Positions 1 to 7,462 of a DNA stretch of 33,247 nt are shown in pieces (position 1 is the first letter of the stretch; each line of letters begins with the position of its first letter). The DNA comes from Promethearchaeota archaeon (GTDB taxonomy: Archaea > Asgardarchaeota > Lokiarchaeia > Sigyniarchaeales > SOKP01): assembly GCA_011364975.1 (NCBI GenBank), contig RDOE01000037.1, positions 1 to 33,247 on the forward strand, read 5' to 3'. The translations under genes and the position numbers were made by a program. The notes under the pieces are model-generated. The model searched no databases and had not been told where the DNA came from. It saw only the letters and a program-made list of their open reading frames with translations.

Positions 1-1653
1 GAAAATGGGATACTATTAAAAGGTGGAGACTCATTAGAGGCAATAAACAATATTAATACAATCGTTTTTGATAAAACCGGAACATTAACAGTCGGTAAAC
101 CAAAAGTATCAGTGATATATTCTGAGAAGCAGCTAAAAAGAAACGGTTTATCTGAAGAAGAATTATTATATTATGCTGGAAGTGCTGAAATGGGCTCAGA
201 ACATTCCTTAGGACAAGCAATCATTGAAGAAGCTAATCAAAGAGGATTAAAACTAACTACTCCCACAGATTTTGATGCTATTCCTGGAAAAGGGCTTGTG
301 ACTAAAATCAATACAAATAATGTTATTATTGGTAATGAAAAATTAATGGAAGAAAATAATATCAGTATCGATTTGTATAGAAGTAAATTTGAAGAATTCC
401 AATCTAAAGGGATTACTACGATTTTAATTAGTTTAAACAATGAAATTAAAGGGATAATAGGCATCTCAGATAAATTGAAAGATCAAGCTCCATATGCCCT
501 AGAAAAATTGAAAGAAAAAGGTTTAGAAATATACATGATTACGGGTGATAATAAGCAAACCGCCTACAGTATAGGAAAACAACTTAATATTAATGAAGAT
601 TATATTCTTGCTGAAGTTTTACCAAATGATAAAGCAAATAAAATTAAGGAATTGCAAACTGGAAATCATAAAGTAGTGGGGATGGTAGGAGATGGAATAA
701 ATGATGCACCTGCATTAGCTCAAGCAGATGTAGGAATTGCAATTGGATCAGGAACCGATATTGCGATTGAAACGGCAGATATTGTTTTGGTGAGAGGCGA
801 TCTTAGAAATGTTGTTGCTGCTATTAATTTATCAAAAAAGACTTATAAAAAAATGATAACTAATCTATTCTGGGCTTTTATTTATAACCTAATTGGAATT
901 CCGATAGCTGCAGGTATACTATATTATGCAACTGGATTCTTTTTACCACCTTACTTAGCAGCGGTATTTATGGCAACAAGCTCCGTTTCTGTTGTTACAA
1001 ATGCTCTATTTTTAAAACGATATGAACCAAAAACTCCTCAACAACTTGAAGAAGAACGTTTACTACTTACTCAAGAGAAAGTAGTCGATCCAGTATGTGG
1101 AATGGAGATTAGTCCTCAACGTGCAATTGAATATGAGTATAAAGGTAAGATTTATCATTTCTGTAGTTCAAATTGCGAAGCACACTTCAAACAAGATCCT
1201 GAAAAATTTAAAAATTATGATAGTATGGATCCAAAATTGATGCAAACAAAATTAGATGACAATACAGAAGATAATGTGATTGATCCGGTTTGTGGAATGA
1301 AGGGAAAACCAGAAAATTGGGCTGAATACGAACATGAGGGAAATAAATATTATTTCTGCAGTGATTATTGTTTAACTGAATTTAAAAGTAATCCCTCTAA
1401 ATATGTTAAAGCTGAAATTGAAGAAAAAAATCACCAAGGTATTATAAAATCTAATTTAGAAAATATAGAAGGTGAAATAAAAATGGCAAAATTAAAATGT
1501 GTAGAATGTGGTATGGAACAAGACTTGCCTAAACATTGCGGCAAGCCGATGCATGAAGAAGGAGATCAATTAGTTTGCTGGATGGGGTCCTCATGTGGAA
1601 CTCAACCAATCCCAAAACACCATGGTAAACCTATGAAAATCATTGGAAATTAA
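1..1653 (+). CDS. copA: Cu+-type P1B ATPase, 5'-truncated, with C-terminal YHS-YHS-Cys-rich tail
   Basis: This is the C-terminal 550 residues of a heavy-metal P-type ATPase; the gene runs off the left edge. The phosphorylation motif DKTGTLT is read in frame at nt 70-90 (residues 24-30), before the first in-frame ATG at 112, so translation must start outside the window. The hinge TGDN and GDGINDAP motifs follow. The last two membrane helices carry a YN pair and MATSS followed by VVTN, the signature of Cu+ exporters (P1B-1), so copper efflux is the likely role. The His-Pro motif of the N-domain reads SEHS, not SEHP. After the last helix come two YHS domains (each DPVCGM, then FCS-x2/3-C), at about residues 363-407 and 427-470. 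A Cys-rich tail (about 497-550) contains CVECGM, HCGKPM and CWMGSSCG. YHS domains are associated with metal binding. A Shine-Dalgarno-like site precedes an internal ATG at 1483, so the tail may also be made separately. Confidence 0.93.
   Translation, partial: ENGILLKGGDSLEAINNINTIVFDKTGTLTVGKPKVSVIYSEKQLKRNGLSEEELLYYAGSAEMGSEHSLGQAIIEEANQRGLKLTTPTDFDAIPGKGLVTKINTNNVIIGNEKLMEENNISIDLYRSKFEEFQSKGITTILISLNNEIKGIIGISDKLKDQAPYALEKLKEKGLEIYMITGDNKQTAYSIGKQLNINEDYILAEVLPNDKANKIKELQTGNHKVVGMVGDGINDAPALAQADVGIAIGSGTDIAIETADIVLVRGDLRNVVAAINLSKKTYKKMITNLFWAFIYNLIGIPIAAGILYYATGFFLPPYLAAVFMATSSVSVVTNALFLKRYEPKTPQQLEEERLLLTQEKVVDPVCGMEISPQRAIEYEYKGKIYHFCSSNCEAHFKQDPEKFKNYDSMDPKLMQTKLDDNTEDNVIDPVCGMKGKPENWAEYEHEGNKYYFCSDYCLTEFKSNPSKYVKAEIEEKNHQGIIKSNLENIEGEIKMAKLKCVECGMEQDLPKHCGKPMHEEGDQLVCWMGSSCGTQPIPKHHGKPMKIIGN
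1471..1485 (+). promoter_or_regulatory. internal ribosome-binding-like site and ATG within copA
   Basis: GGTGA (1471-1475) sits seven bases before an in-frame ATG at 1483, which would start a free 56-residue Cys-rich protein from the 3' end of the ATPase gene. Almost the same string, GGTGAAGTAAAAATGG, precedes the stand-alone 44-residue paralogue (GGTGA at 1662-1666, ATG at 1675). The tail may be a once-separate gene fused to the ATPase, or may still be translated internally. The sequence match is observed; internal initiation is inference. Confidence 0.4.
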
Positions 1654-1674
1654 ATAATTAAGGTGAAGTAAAAA

Positions 1675-1809
1675 ATGGAATTAAGATGTATTCATTGCGG
1701 AGAAAGTATGACTTATAATGAAGAAAAGCATACATATGAATGTTATATGGGGCCATCTTGTGGATATATCAGTCTGGATGAATATGTATGCGAAAATTGT
1801 TGTAAATAA
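1675..1809 (+). CDS. 44-residue Cys-rich metal-binding protein, paralogue of the CopA tail
   Basis: This short gene starts 21 bases after the ATPase stop, with GGTGA eight bases before its ATG. The product has CIHCGESM near the N-terminus, YECYMGPSCG in the middle and CENCC at the end, giving seven cysteines in 44 residues. The order CxxCG-x-M then Y/V-x-C-x-MG-x-SCG matches the C-terminal tail of the upstream ATPase, so the two are related. Tight linkage implies co-transcription with copA. By analogy with small metal-binding proteins in copper operons it may bind copper or zinc, but the metal is not determined by the sequence. The gene is easily missed because of its length; the matching ribosome-binding site and the homology to the tail support it. 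Confidence 0.75.
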   Translation: MELRCIHCGESMTYNEEKHTYECYMGPSCGYISLDEYVCENCCK

Positions 1810-1810
1810 A

Positions 1811-1830
1811 TATTTTTTTTTAATTTTTTC
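1811..1830 (+). terminator. T-rich terminator after the copper genes
   Basis: Directly after the stop of the 44-residue gene is a nearly continuous thymidine stretch (two runs broken by AA). Archaeal transcription often ends at such T-tracts without a hairpin. It lies in the 41-base gap between convergent genes. Confidence 0.5.
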
Positions 1831-1850
1831 TATTAAGGTTAATCAATATA

Positions 1851-3092
1851 TTAAACACTTACTCTTTTTGAATGGAGTGCTATTTCAAGAACAACAATAA
1901 TAATTAACCCTATTGAAGTAATTATCGCAGCAACTATAAAAGAAACCTGATATGAAACAATATCGCTAAATCCATTATAGATTAGTATATCTATTATTGG
2001 ACCTGATATAACGGTGCAAGCAAGACCCCATGAAAGGAAGAATGTTGTATTGTAAAGTCCAAACAATTTTCCACGAGTTGTTGCTGGTATTAACATAGAT
2101 GCAATAGAATAAGCTGCTGCAATAATGATGACTTCGGAAGTTCCCAATAAAAAACTCCCAACAAAAATTAAAATCAAGTTATCTGACATTGCTGTTACTA
2201 ATAAAGCAAGAACCGCTAAAGAGATACCCATTATCAAAGTTCGAGAATCCCCAAATTTTTTACTGAAATTACCTGCAAGGAAACCGAATAATAACGTGGC
2301 AATTGATCTCATATTCGCAATATAACTTAATAACACACTATCTACATTAAACCCATCCTCCAGAACTAAGTATTGAGAATAAGTTACTGAAATTGAATTT
2401 CTTCCAAAATTTATAAATAGGAGCGCTATTATGAAAATAATAAAAATCTTCTTATTGTAATCATTTTGCTGGTCATTATTAACCAACTTATTATTGAATT
2501 CAAGATCTAATTTGATTCCTCCTTCAGGAGTAAACAGCATTGGAAGTGTTGATATAAACATCACAGCAGAAGCAACAATAAATAATGGACCATTGCGAAA
2601 TCCAAAACCATTATTATATAAAAGACCGCCAATGCTTATACCAATCAATCTCCCCAAGCCTCCTATACTTGATAACTGTCCCATCATTTTACTTCTCTCT
2701 TGTGATGGGTATATATCACTAATAAGTGCGCTCCACCCTATATTAGACATTGACCAAAAAGCTTCAATAATAGTTAATCCAATAATTACGATATATCCTG
2801 CTATAAAAAAATCCGTTGCTAAAAGATGGATAAACCATACGAGTGAAGTTCCAATCCCTGCCAGGATTTCTCCAAGAATAATAAATGTTTTTCTTTTTTG
2901 GATTCTATCGCTAATTGGACCCCACACAAAATTTTGAAAAATAACACTCATAATCATGGGAAGCGTAGCGTATAATGTTGTTTCAGTCACAGATAAATTT
3001 AGAAATTCACGTAAATATATTGATAAATAGGTATAAAACATCCCCCTCCTAAACATCGCAAGCATTTGAAAGGATGAAAGTCCAAAAAACAC
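1851..3092 (-). CDS. major facilitator superfamily (MFS) transporter
   Basis: This 413-residue hydrophobic protein has about twelve membrane helices in two halves separated by a polar, Asn-rich loop (about residues 195-215), the usual MFS layout and length. Between helices 2 and 3 is the motif-A-like sequence GPISDRIQKRK. The N-terminus FGLSSFQMLAMFRRGMFYTYLSIYL resembles first-helix regions of drug- or sugar-efflux MFS proteins, but the substrate cannot be told. The chosen start is a GTG; the frame is open further upstream (about 20 codons) but offers no ATG there, and an ATG at residue 10 is another option. The gene converges on the copper cluster and lies downstream of the large membrane/winged-helix gene, with about 150 bases between them, so it probably has its own promoter. 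Confidence 0.85.
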   Translation of the reverse strand: MFFGLSSFQMLAMFRRGMFYTYLSIYLREFLNLSVTETTLYATLPMIMSVIFQNFVWGPISDRIQKRKTFIILGEILAGIGTSLVWFIHLLATDFFIAGYIVIIGLTIIEAFWSMSNIGWSALISDIYPSQERSKMMGQLSSIGGLGRLIGISIGGLLYNNGFGFRNGPLFIVASAVMFISTLPMLFTPEGGIKLDLEFNNKLVNNDQQNDYNKKIFIIFIIALLFINFGRNSISVTYSQYLVLEDGFNVDSVLLSYIANMRSIATLLFGFLAGNFSKKFGDSRTLIMGISLAVLALLVTAMSDNLILIFVGSFLLGTSEVIIIAAAYSIASMLIPATTRGKLFGLYNTTFFLSWGLACTVISGPIIDILIYNGFSDIVSYQVSFIVAAIITSIGLIIIVVLEIALHSKRVSV

Positions 3093-3242
3093 CTTTTTTG
3101 AGGATTTTTTTTCTAAGATCTTTATCCCTAGAGAATGATTAATTTGAGTTTTAAGTTATATTATTTTAAAAGTGTCTCACGTTTCTTATAGTTTCTTTAA
3201 TAAAGTTTTTGCTAATTAGAATTAAAAACTCCTAATTAATAC

Positions 3243-5570
3243 TTAAATAAGTATATCTATATTTTTTTTAGGAAAGGAGTTAATAATTTTCTTTAGATCT
3301 TCCGACTTCTCTAACTTTTCTTTTATTTCCTGAAATTTAGGATAATAATCATATAAAATCTTAAGAATTTGAATCCAATTGCGTTCTAAATCATTGCTCC
3401 CTTTAATATCTTTTCTTAATTTATTAATACTTGCTTTACTTCTCTTTTTATTAAGGAATTTAATAAAACTTTTAGTAATTTCGGTCTTGATTCTTTTAAA
3501 TTCCTCTGGTCTAAAACTTTGAATTGTGTAATTGAGGCTATCATCTGCGATAGGAAAAAACGCGATTATTTTATCTTCAGGCTCATCGGGATTATCAATT
3601 AAGGTGAATTCGATATCCGTTTGATTAATTGATTCTAAGATAGGATATAGTTCCCCTGGTGTAACTCTTGTTTGAAGTTGTATTTCAGCAGCCATTTCTG
3701 AAATAGTAAAGAAGAAATTTGGGTATTTATCCTCGTTTTCAATTCGATAAATATATTCCTTCTTCAATATATCAATAATTTGTTCTTTTAGTGAACTAGC
3801 TAATTCTTTTTGTGTAAATGAAATGGCACTAGACTTTTGTTTCTGGCCAATAACTTTTTGATCTCTTTGTTTCTTTGTATAGTCTGCAGATAATGAAGAT
3901 AAAAACATGTCAGTAGCATTATCAGAGGCTGAATCCGATTTAAGGTCAAGATATTTTTCTCTTTTTTCGGAAATTGTGTTATACAATCTTTCAGATAAAT
4001 ACTTTTTTGCCTTTTTTAAGGCGACACCTTTTTTATCGAATTTCTCTGTAACCGAGGTAAAGTCAATAATTTTTTGAGCTATACCAAAATCATCAGACTC
4101 TTCAGTAATTATTATATTCATGTTATCTCTATCTAACTTATTAATTAAGGAATAGACTTCATTTTTAGGCAATTGAGTCGCTTTAATTAATTCACGATCT
4201 AAAATCTCTAATGGATAGGCCTCACCACGTCTGATATACTCATTCTTAATCAAATTATAAATGATTTCCATACTTTCTTCTTCTTCACTGACTGTTTCTT
4301 TTTGTAAGCGAATAAACATAGAAGTTTCATGCGGTTTTAAATAATACACTAGTAAGGTTATACCTAGAAAAATAATCATTAGGATAGATACCACATATTT
4401 ATCTGCCATAAAAAATTCCCCAATCTCACTTATTGTTTGAGAAGGTATACCTGTTAAGAATGCAAATCTTGTTAAACTTTGTGATAAAACACATCCTAAT
4501 ATTAATAAAATGAGTCCATCTTCTTTAAAAATGAAAAGACGCCACCCTAATGAGCGTCCTAATTTCTTTATTATTCTATATAAAAAAAACATTGAAAAAG
4601 CGAATTCAACTAATACAATTATCCATGAATATAATGCTCCCGAGCCAGTCGCGCCAAAGCTTGCTTTTAATGCAGTTACAGTTACATTATTTAGCATTAA
4701 AAACATCGTAAGTTGAAATATTTGAAAGAAGAATATAAAAAAAACAATTAACGAAAACGTATAATTATCAAATAATCCGGCTCTTCTAGTTTCTGCTTTT
4801 CTACGAGTAAATACGAACTCGAAAATAATAAATAATAAAGTTAAGATTAAACTAAAATAAATTAGGGGCATTACTAATCTCATTTCAATAATGTAAACAT
4901 CTATAGCCTCAGCTTGAGCAAATTGAGCAAAAAAATCAAGCGAAATAAATACAAGTAATGCGCGATAAACAAGCGCTACTATTATTAAAATTGTTAATAT
5001 AAAATATGGGGTTATAAAGGCACCTACGCGTCTTAAGAATGAATACTTTTTAATTAATCGTGTTTCAATTTTTGTGGCATATTTTCGAGAATACATATAA
5101 AATCTAGTACTTAGAAGAATCAACCAAATCGTTGATAATGCAAGTAAATAACTTGAGAGATTAAATTGGGCAAGGAAAATATACAAAAATAAGATAAAAA
5201 GTACCGAAAAAAGCCCTATATACAAAATTGCTTGTTTAATAATAGATTTTCTCTCAAATATAAATTCTCGAAATTTAGCATTACTATATACTAAAGAGAG
5301 GACTAAAAATAGAGTTACAATGCTATTTCCAATAATAAAGAATAAATTTTTGATTAAATCATTACTAAAATAAATTTGAGGAAAATTTATCGCAAAAATT
5401 AGAATAAAAGAACTTATTAAAAAGATAAAATATATGGCATAAAATTTTTTCTCGTATGCGTATGATTTTGGAGCTTCTTTTCCATTTACCACTAATTCAT
5501 GGATGAAAATTTTTCGAAAAGCTCGTTTTAAGGAGTCTTTAATATTTGCTGTAAGATCTTTAACTGGCAT
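3243..5570 (-). CDS. ten-helix membrane protein with winged-helix-like cytoplasmic region
   Basis: I do not recognise a named family. The 775-residue protein starts with a basic segment (about 1-40). Roughly ten hydrophobic helices follow, between about residues 41 and 420, with short basic loops. The C-terminal half is soluble. It has at least two segments that look like winged helices: about 430-500, with a helix-turn-helix pattern around LIKATQLPKNEVYSLINKL, and about 590-680, with ISEMAAEIQLQTRVTPGELYPILESI followed by a beta-rich stretch. These are linked by a charged, probably disordered region, and the tail is Lys/Glu-rich and helical. A signalling or scaffolding role at the membrane is possible. 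Two smaller membrane proteins at 14.9-16.3 kb share this general plan (helices, then winged helix). The small wHTH-like gene at 5.76 kb is transcribed divergently. Transmembrane and HTH assignments are by eye. Confidence 0.8.
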   Translation of the reverse strand: MPVKDLTANIKDSLKRAFRKIFIHELVVNGKEAPKSYAYEKKFYAIYFIFLISSFILIFAINFPQIYFSNDLIKNLFFIIGNSIVTLFLVLSLVYSNAKFREFIFERKSIIKQAILYIGLFSVLFILFLYIFLAQFNLSSYLLALSTIWLILLSTRFYMYSRKYATKIETRLIKKYSFLRRVGAFITPYFILTILIIVALVYRALLVFISLDFFAQFAQAEAIDVYIIEMRLVMPLIYFSLILTLLFIIFEFVFTRRKAETRRAGLFDNYTFSLIVFFIFFFQIFQLTMFLMLNNVTVTALKASFGATGSGALYSWIIVLVEFAFSMFFLYRIIKKLGRSLGWRLFIFKEDGLILLILGCVLSQSLTRFAFLTGIPSQTISEIGEFFMADKYVVSILMIIFLGITLLVYYLKPHETSMFIRLQKETVSEEEESMEIIYNLIKNEYIRRGEAYPLEILDRELIKATQLPKNEVYSLINKLDRDNMNIIITEESDDFGIAQKIIDFTSVTEKFDKKGVALKKAKKYLSERLYNTISEKREKYLDLKSDSASDNATDMFLSSLSADYTKKQRDQKVIGQKQKSSAISFTQKELASSLKEQIIDILKKEYIYRIENEDKYPNFFFTISEMAAEIQLQTRVTPGELYPILESINQTDIEFTLIDNPDEPEDKIIAFFPIADDSLNYTIQSFRPEEFKRIKTEITKSFIKFLNKKRSKASINKLRKDIKGSNDLERNWIQILKILYDYYPKFQEIKEKLEKSEDLKKIINSFPKKNIDILI

Positions 5571-5703
5571 ATTTCAAGTAAATTTAAAAGTCCTATTAAT
5601 ACCGTAATTTAAATAATTATTATTGATTTTTCTCCCAAATAAATTTATATAATTCCTTATGTCATCCTTAATTTACTAAATATTAAACATTTTTTTCGAG
5701 GTA

Positions 5704-5713
5704 TTTTATAAAA
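5704..5713 (+). promoter_or_regulatory. TATA-box-like element
   Basis: TTTTATAAAA forms the core of a 12-base palindrome (5703-5714). A TATA box centred near 5708 would place transcription start near 5735. That is upstream of the ATG at 5759 but downstream of the ATG at 5717, so it favours the later start for the small gene that follows. Confidence 0.45.
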
Positions 5714-5758
5714 TCGATGAAAATTTTAAAAATCTTAATATATAATTATAAGATATAC

Positions 5759-6031
5759 ATGGAAAATCAACCAGACAAAGAAACTTTATTAAAGTTAGTA
5801 AAACAAGCAATCGAAATGCTTTGTGAAAAAAATATTTCCAGTGTAGTCATACTTTCTTCTTATAAAATTAATGCTGTTTTAAAGGAACATTTAGGAGTAG
5901 ATATTAGAGTTGACAGAATTGGGCGTGTTTTAAGTAATGTTGCAGAGAGAAATAAGTTAAATCGCTTAAATACCAATATCCCAAAATATAAATTGAACAT
6001 TTCTAAGTTATCTACGCTTGAATTTTTCTAA
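5759..6031 (+). CDS. small winged-helix-like protein
   Basis: The product is 90 residues from the ATG at 5759; an ATG at 5717 would add 14 mostly hydrophobic residues but lies too near the TATA-like element. The sequence is helical at first (TLLKLVKQAIEML), then reads SSYKINAVLKEHLGVDIRV followed by DRIGRVLSNVAERN. This looks like a helix-turn-helix with recognition helix, ending in a basic tail (RLNTNIPKYKL). That is the pattern of archaeal winged-helix DNA-binding proteins, though I cannot name a family. It is divergent from the 775-residue membrane protein and convergent with the JAMM pair (36-base gap). Whether it binds DNA or protein is unknown. Confidence 0.65.
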   Translation: MENQPDKETLLKLVKQAIEMLCEKNISSVVILSSYKINAVLKEHLGVDIRVDRIGRVLSNVAERNKLNRLNTNIPKYKLNISKLSTLEFF

Positions 6032-6067
6032 ATAGAATTAAAAAAGAATTAAAATCTAATATGATCT

Positions 6068-7462
6068 TTACTTTAATTGTCTAAAATCAGAAATCACTTT
6101 CTGCAATCGTTCTATCAAACTTTGAATTTCTTTGTTCTTTTGGATGATAGAATCTGAATTTACATTAAAACTATCAATTTCTAATTTCAAATTATTTTCA
6201 AAACTACTACACGCTTTATCAATATCTGCTTTTAGAATGTCTGTAAGAGAATCTGTAGCTTTATGTAAACTTGACAAGTGATTTTGCAGTGTAGTTATAT
6301 TTGGTTTTATTTGGTTATTTTCTTGGTTAATATGATGTATCTTGACTTCAGTATGTGAAATTTTCTCATTTAATGCTGTTTTAGCGCCTTCAATATAATT
6401 ATTTATCACTTCTAATGAATCTGAGCTTAAATTTTGTAGAATTTGATTAATTTCCTCTTTGAGCTTTACTTGTTCTTCAATTGTTTTATTTAAATATCCA
6501 GAAACATCTTTAATAAAGATTTCAGATATCTCTTTAAAACTTCGAGTAAAATAATTCTCAACATCTTCAAAACCTTCCAACACAGTCTTGCGCATTTGAC
6601 TTACGGAACTTCTTAGTTGTTCTATCCCTCTTAAGGATCCAGTTGACATCGTATTCATCCAAGTTCCAAATTCATTTTGAATATTTTGGTCTATAGATTC
6701 ATTAAATTTCAACATCCCTTCACGAGCGCCTTCTAAAATATTGTTTATTTTGATATTTACTAAATCTTCCTCCTCTTCAATTATAGAATCTTCCGGTGTG
6801 GGAATTTTTTGAAGGTCTCCTAGGATTGGTTTACTAGTTTCATTGTATTCATTGACAATAACAGGTATTTTTTTTTGAGAATCTTCTACAAGGCTTTTTA
6901 CCCATTTAAAATAATCTAATGTATTCGGTTTTTCAATTTCATGCTTTACTTTACCATATTCACTTTCAGGACCTTTTTGATAATTCTTAAACCGAAAAAT
7001 TTCAAACGCATAATTTTTATTATGTTCCAATAATTTATAGTCAAAAACGATGGCAAAACCATGAGGATTCTCCTCATTTTGAAAAATTAGATGATTAGAT
7101 TTATCTGAATTTGATAAATAAATTCCATATCCTAAATGAGAATGATACCATCCGATAATACTAAGTTCTTTTTCTAAATATTTGCTTTTAATCTCAGTGA
7201 AGATATCATTAAGCTCTTGAGTAAAACCTAATTCTACGTTATCACCATGAGTTATTGGTATAACTTCCATAATTTTTAGTTTGTTTTGTGTAGGATCCTT
7301 TTTACCTAAGCAGATTCCTAATACTTCTTGCTTTTCTTCCAAAGAATCATTACCATATTTAAAAACATGCTGAAGCATCTTTCTAAATGCATTATTTGCT
7401 ATAGTAATTTCTCCTTCCTCTAAATATCTAAGTTCTTTTGTATCAATATTATTTGCTGTCAT
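6068..7462 (-). CDS. JAMM/MPN-domain protein with long helical tail (HSHL variant)
   Basis: The N-terminal third (about 20-160) is a JAB1/MPN domain. E46 (in QEVLG), H107 and H109 (WYHSHLG), S117 and D120 match the zinc ligands and catalytic residues of Rpn11-type metalloproteases; the spacing H-x-H-x7-S-x2-D is exact. The usual Pro after the second His is Leu (L110). A linker with SEYGKVKHEIEKP is shared in pattern with the upstream gene. The remainder (about 250-464) is amphipathic helix or coiled coil rich in Asn, Gln, Glu and Ile. JAMM enzymes cleave isopeptide bonds of ubiquitin-like modifiers; here that is only inference. The ATG follows directly after the stop codon of the preceding gene (TAAATG), with AAGGGGGA as ribosome-binding site. 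The two are therefore surely co-transcribed and may act as a heteromeric pair. Confidence 0.88.
   Translation of the reverse strand: MTANNIDTKELRYLEEGEITIANNAFRKMLQHVFKYGNDSLEEKQEVLGICLGKKDPTQNKLKIMEVIPITHGDNVELGFTQELNDIFTEIKSKYLEKELSIIGWYHSHLGYGIYLSNSDKSNHLIFQNEENPHGFAIVFDYKLLEHNKNYAFEIFRFKNYQKGPESEYGKVKHEIEKPNTLDYFKWVKSLVEDSQKKIPVIVNEYNETSKPILGDLQKIPTPEDSIIEEEEDLVNIKINNILEGAREGMLKFNESIDQNIQNEFGTWMNTMSTGSLRGIEQLRSSVSQMRKTVLEGFEDVENYFTRSFKEISEIFIKDVSGYLNKTIEEQVKLKEEINQILQNLSSDSLEVINNYIEGAKTALNEKISHTEVKIHHINQENNQIKPNITTLQNHLSSLHKATDSLTDILKADIDKACSSFENNLKLEIDSFNVNSDSIIQKNKEIQSLIERLQKVISDFRQLK

Noticed and set aside
2494..2937. 147-codon plus-strand open frame
   Set aside because: It lies wholly inside the MFS transporter on the other strand and has no recognisable domain or ribosome-binding site; a shadow frame.
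6042..6047. A-run that could be a minus-strand T-tract terminator for the JAMM operon
   Set aside because: Six bases only, in a region where such runs are common, and it lies close to the plus-strand gene end; too weak to list.
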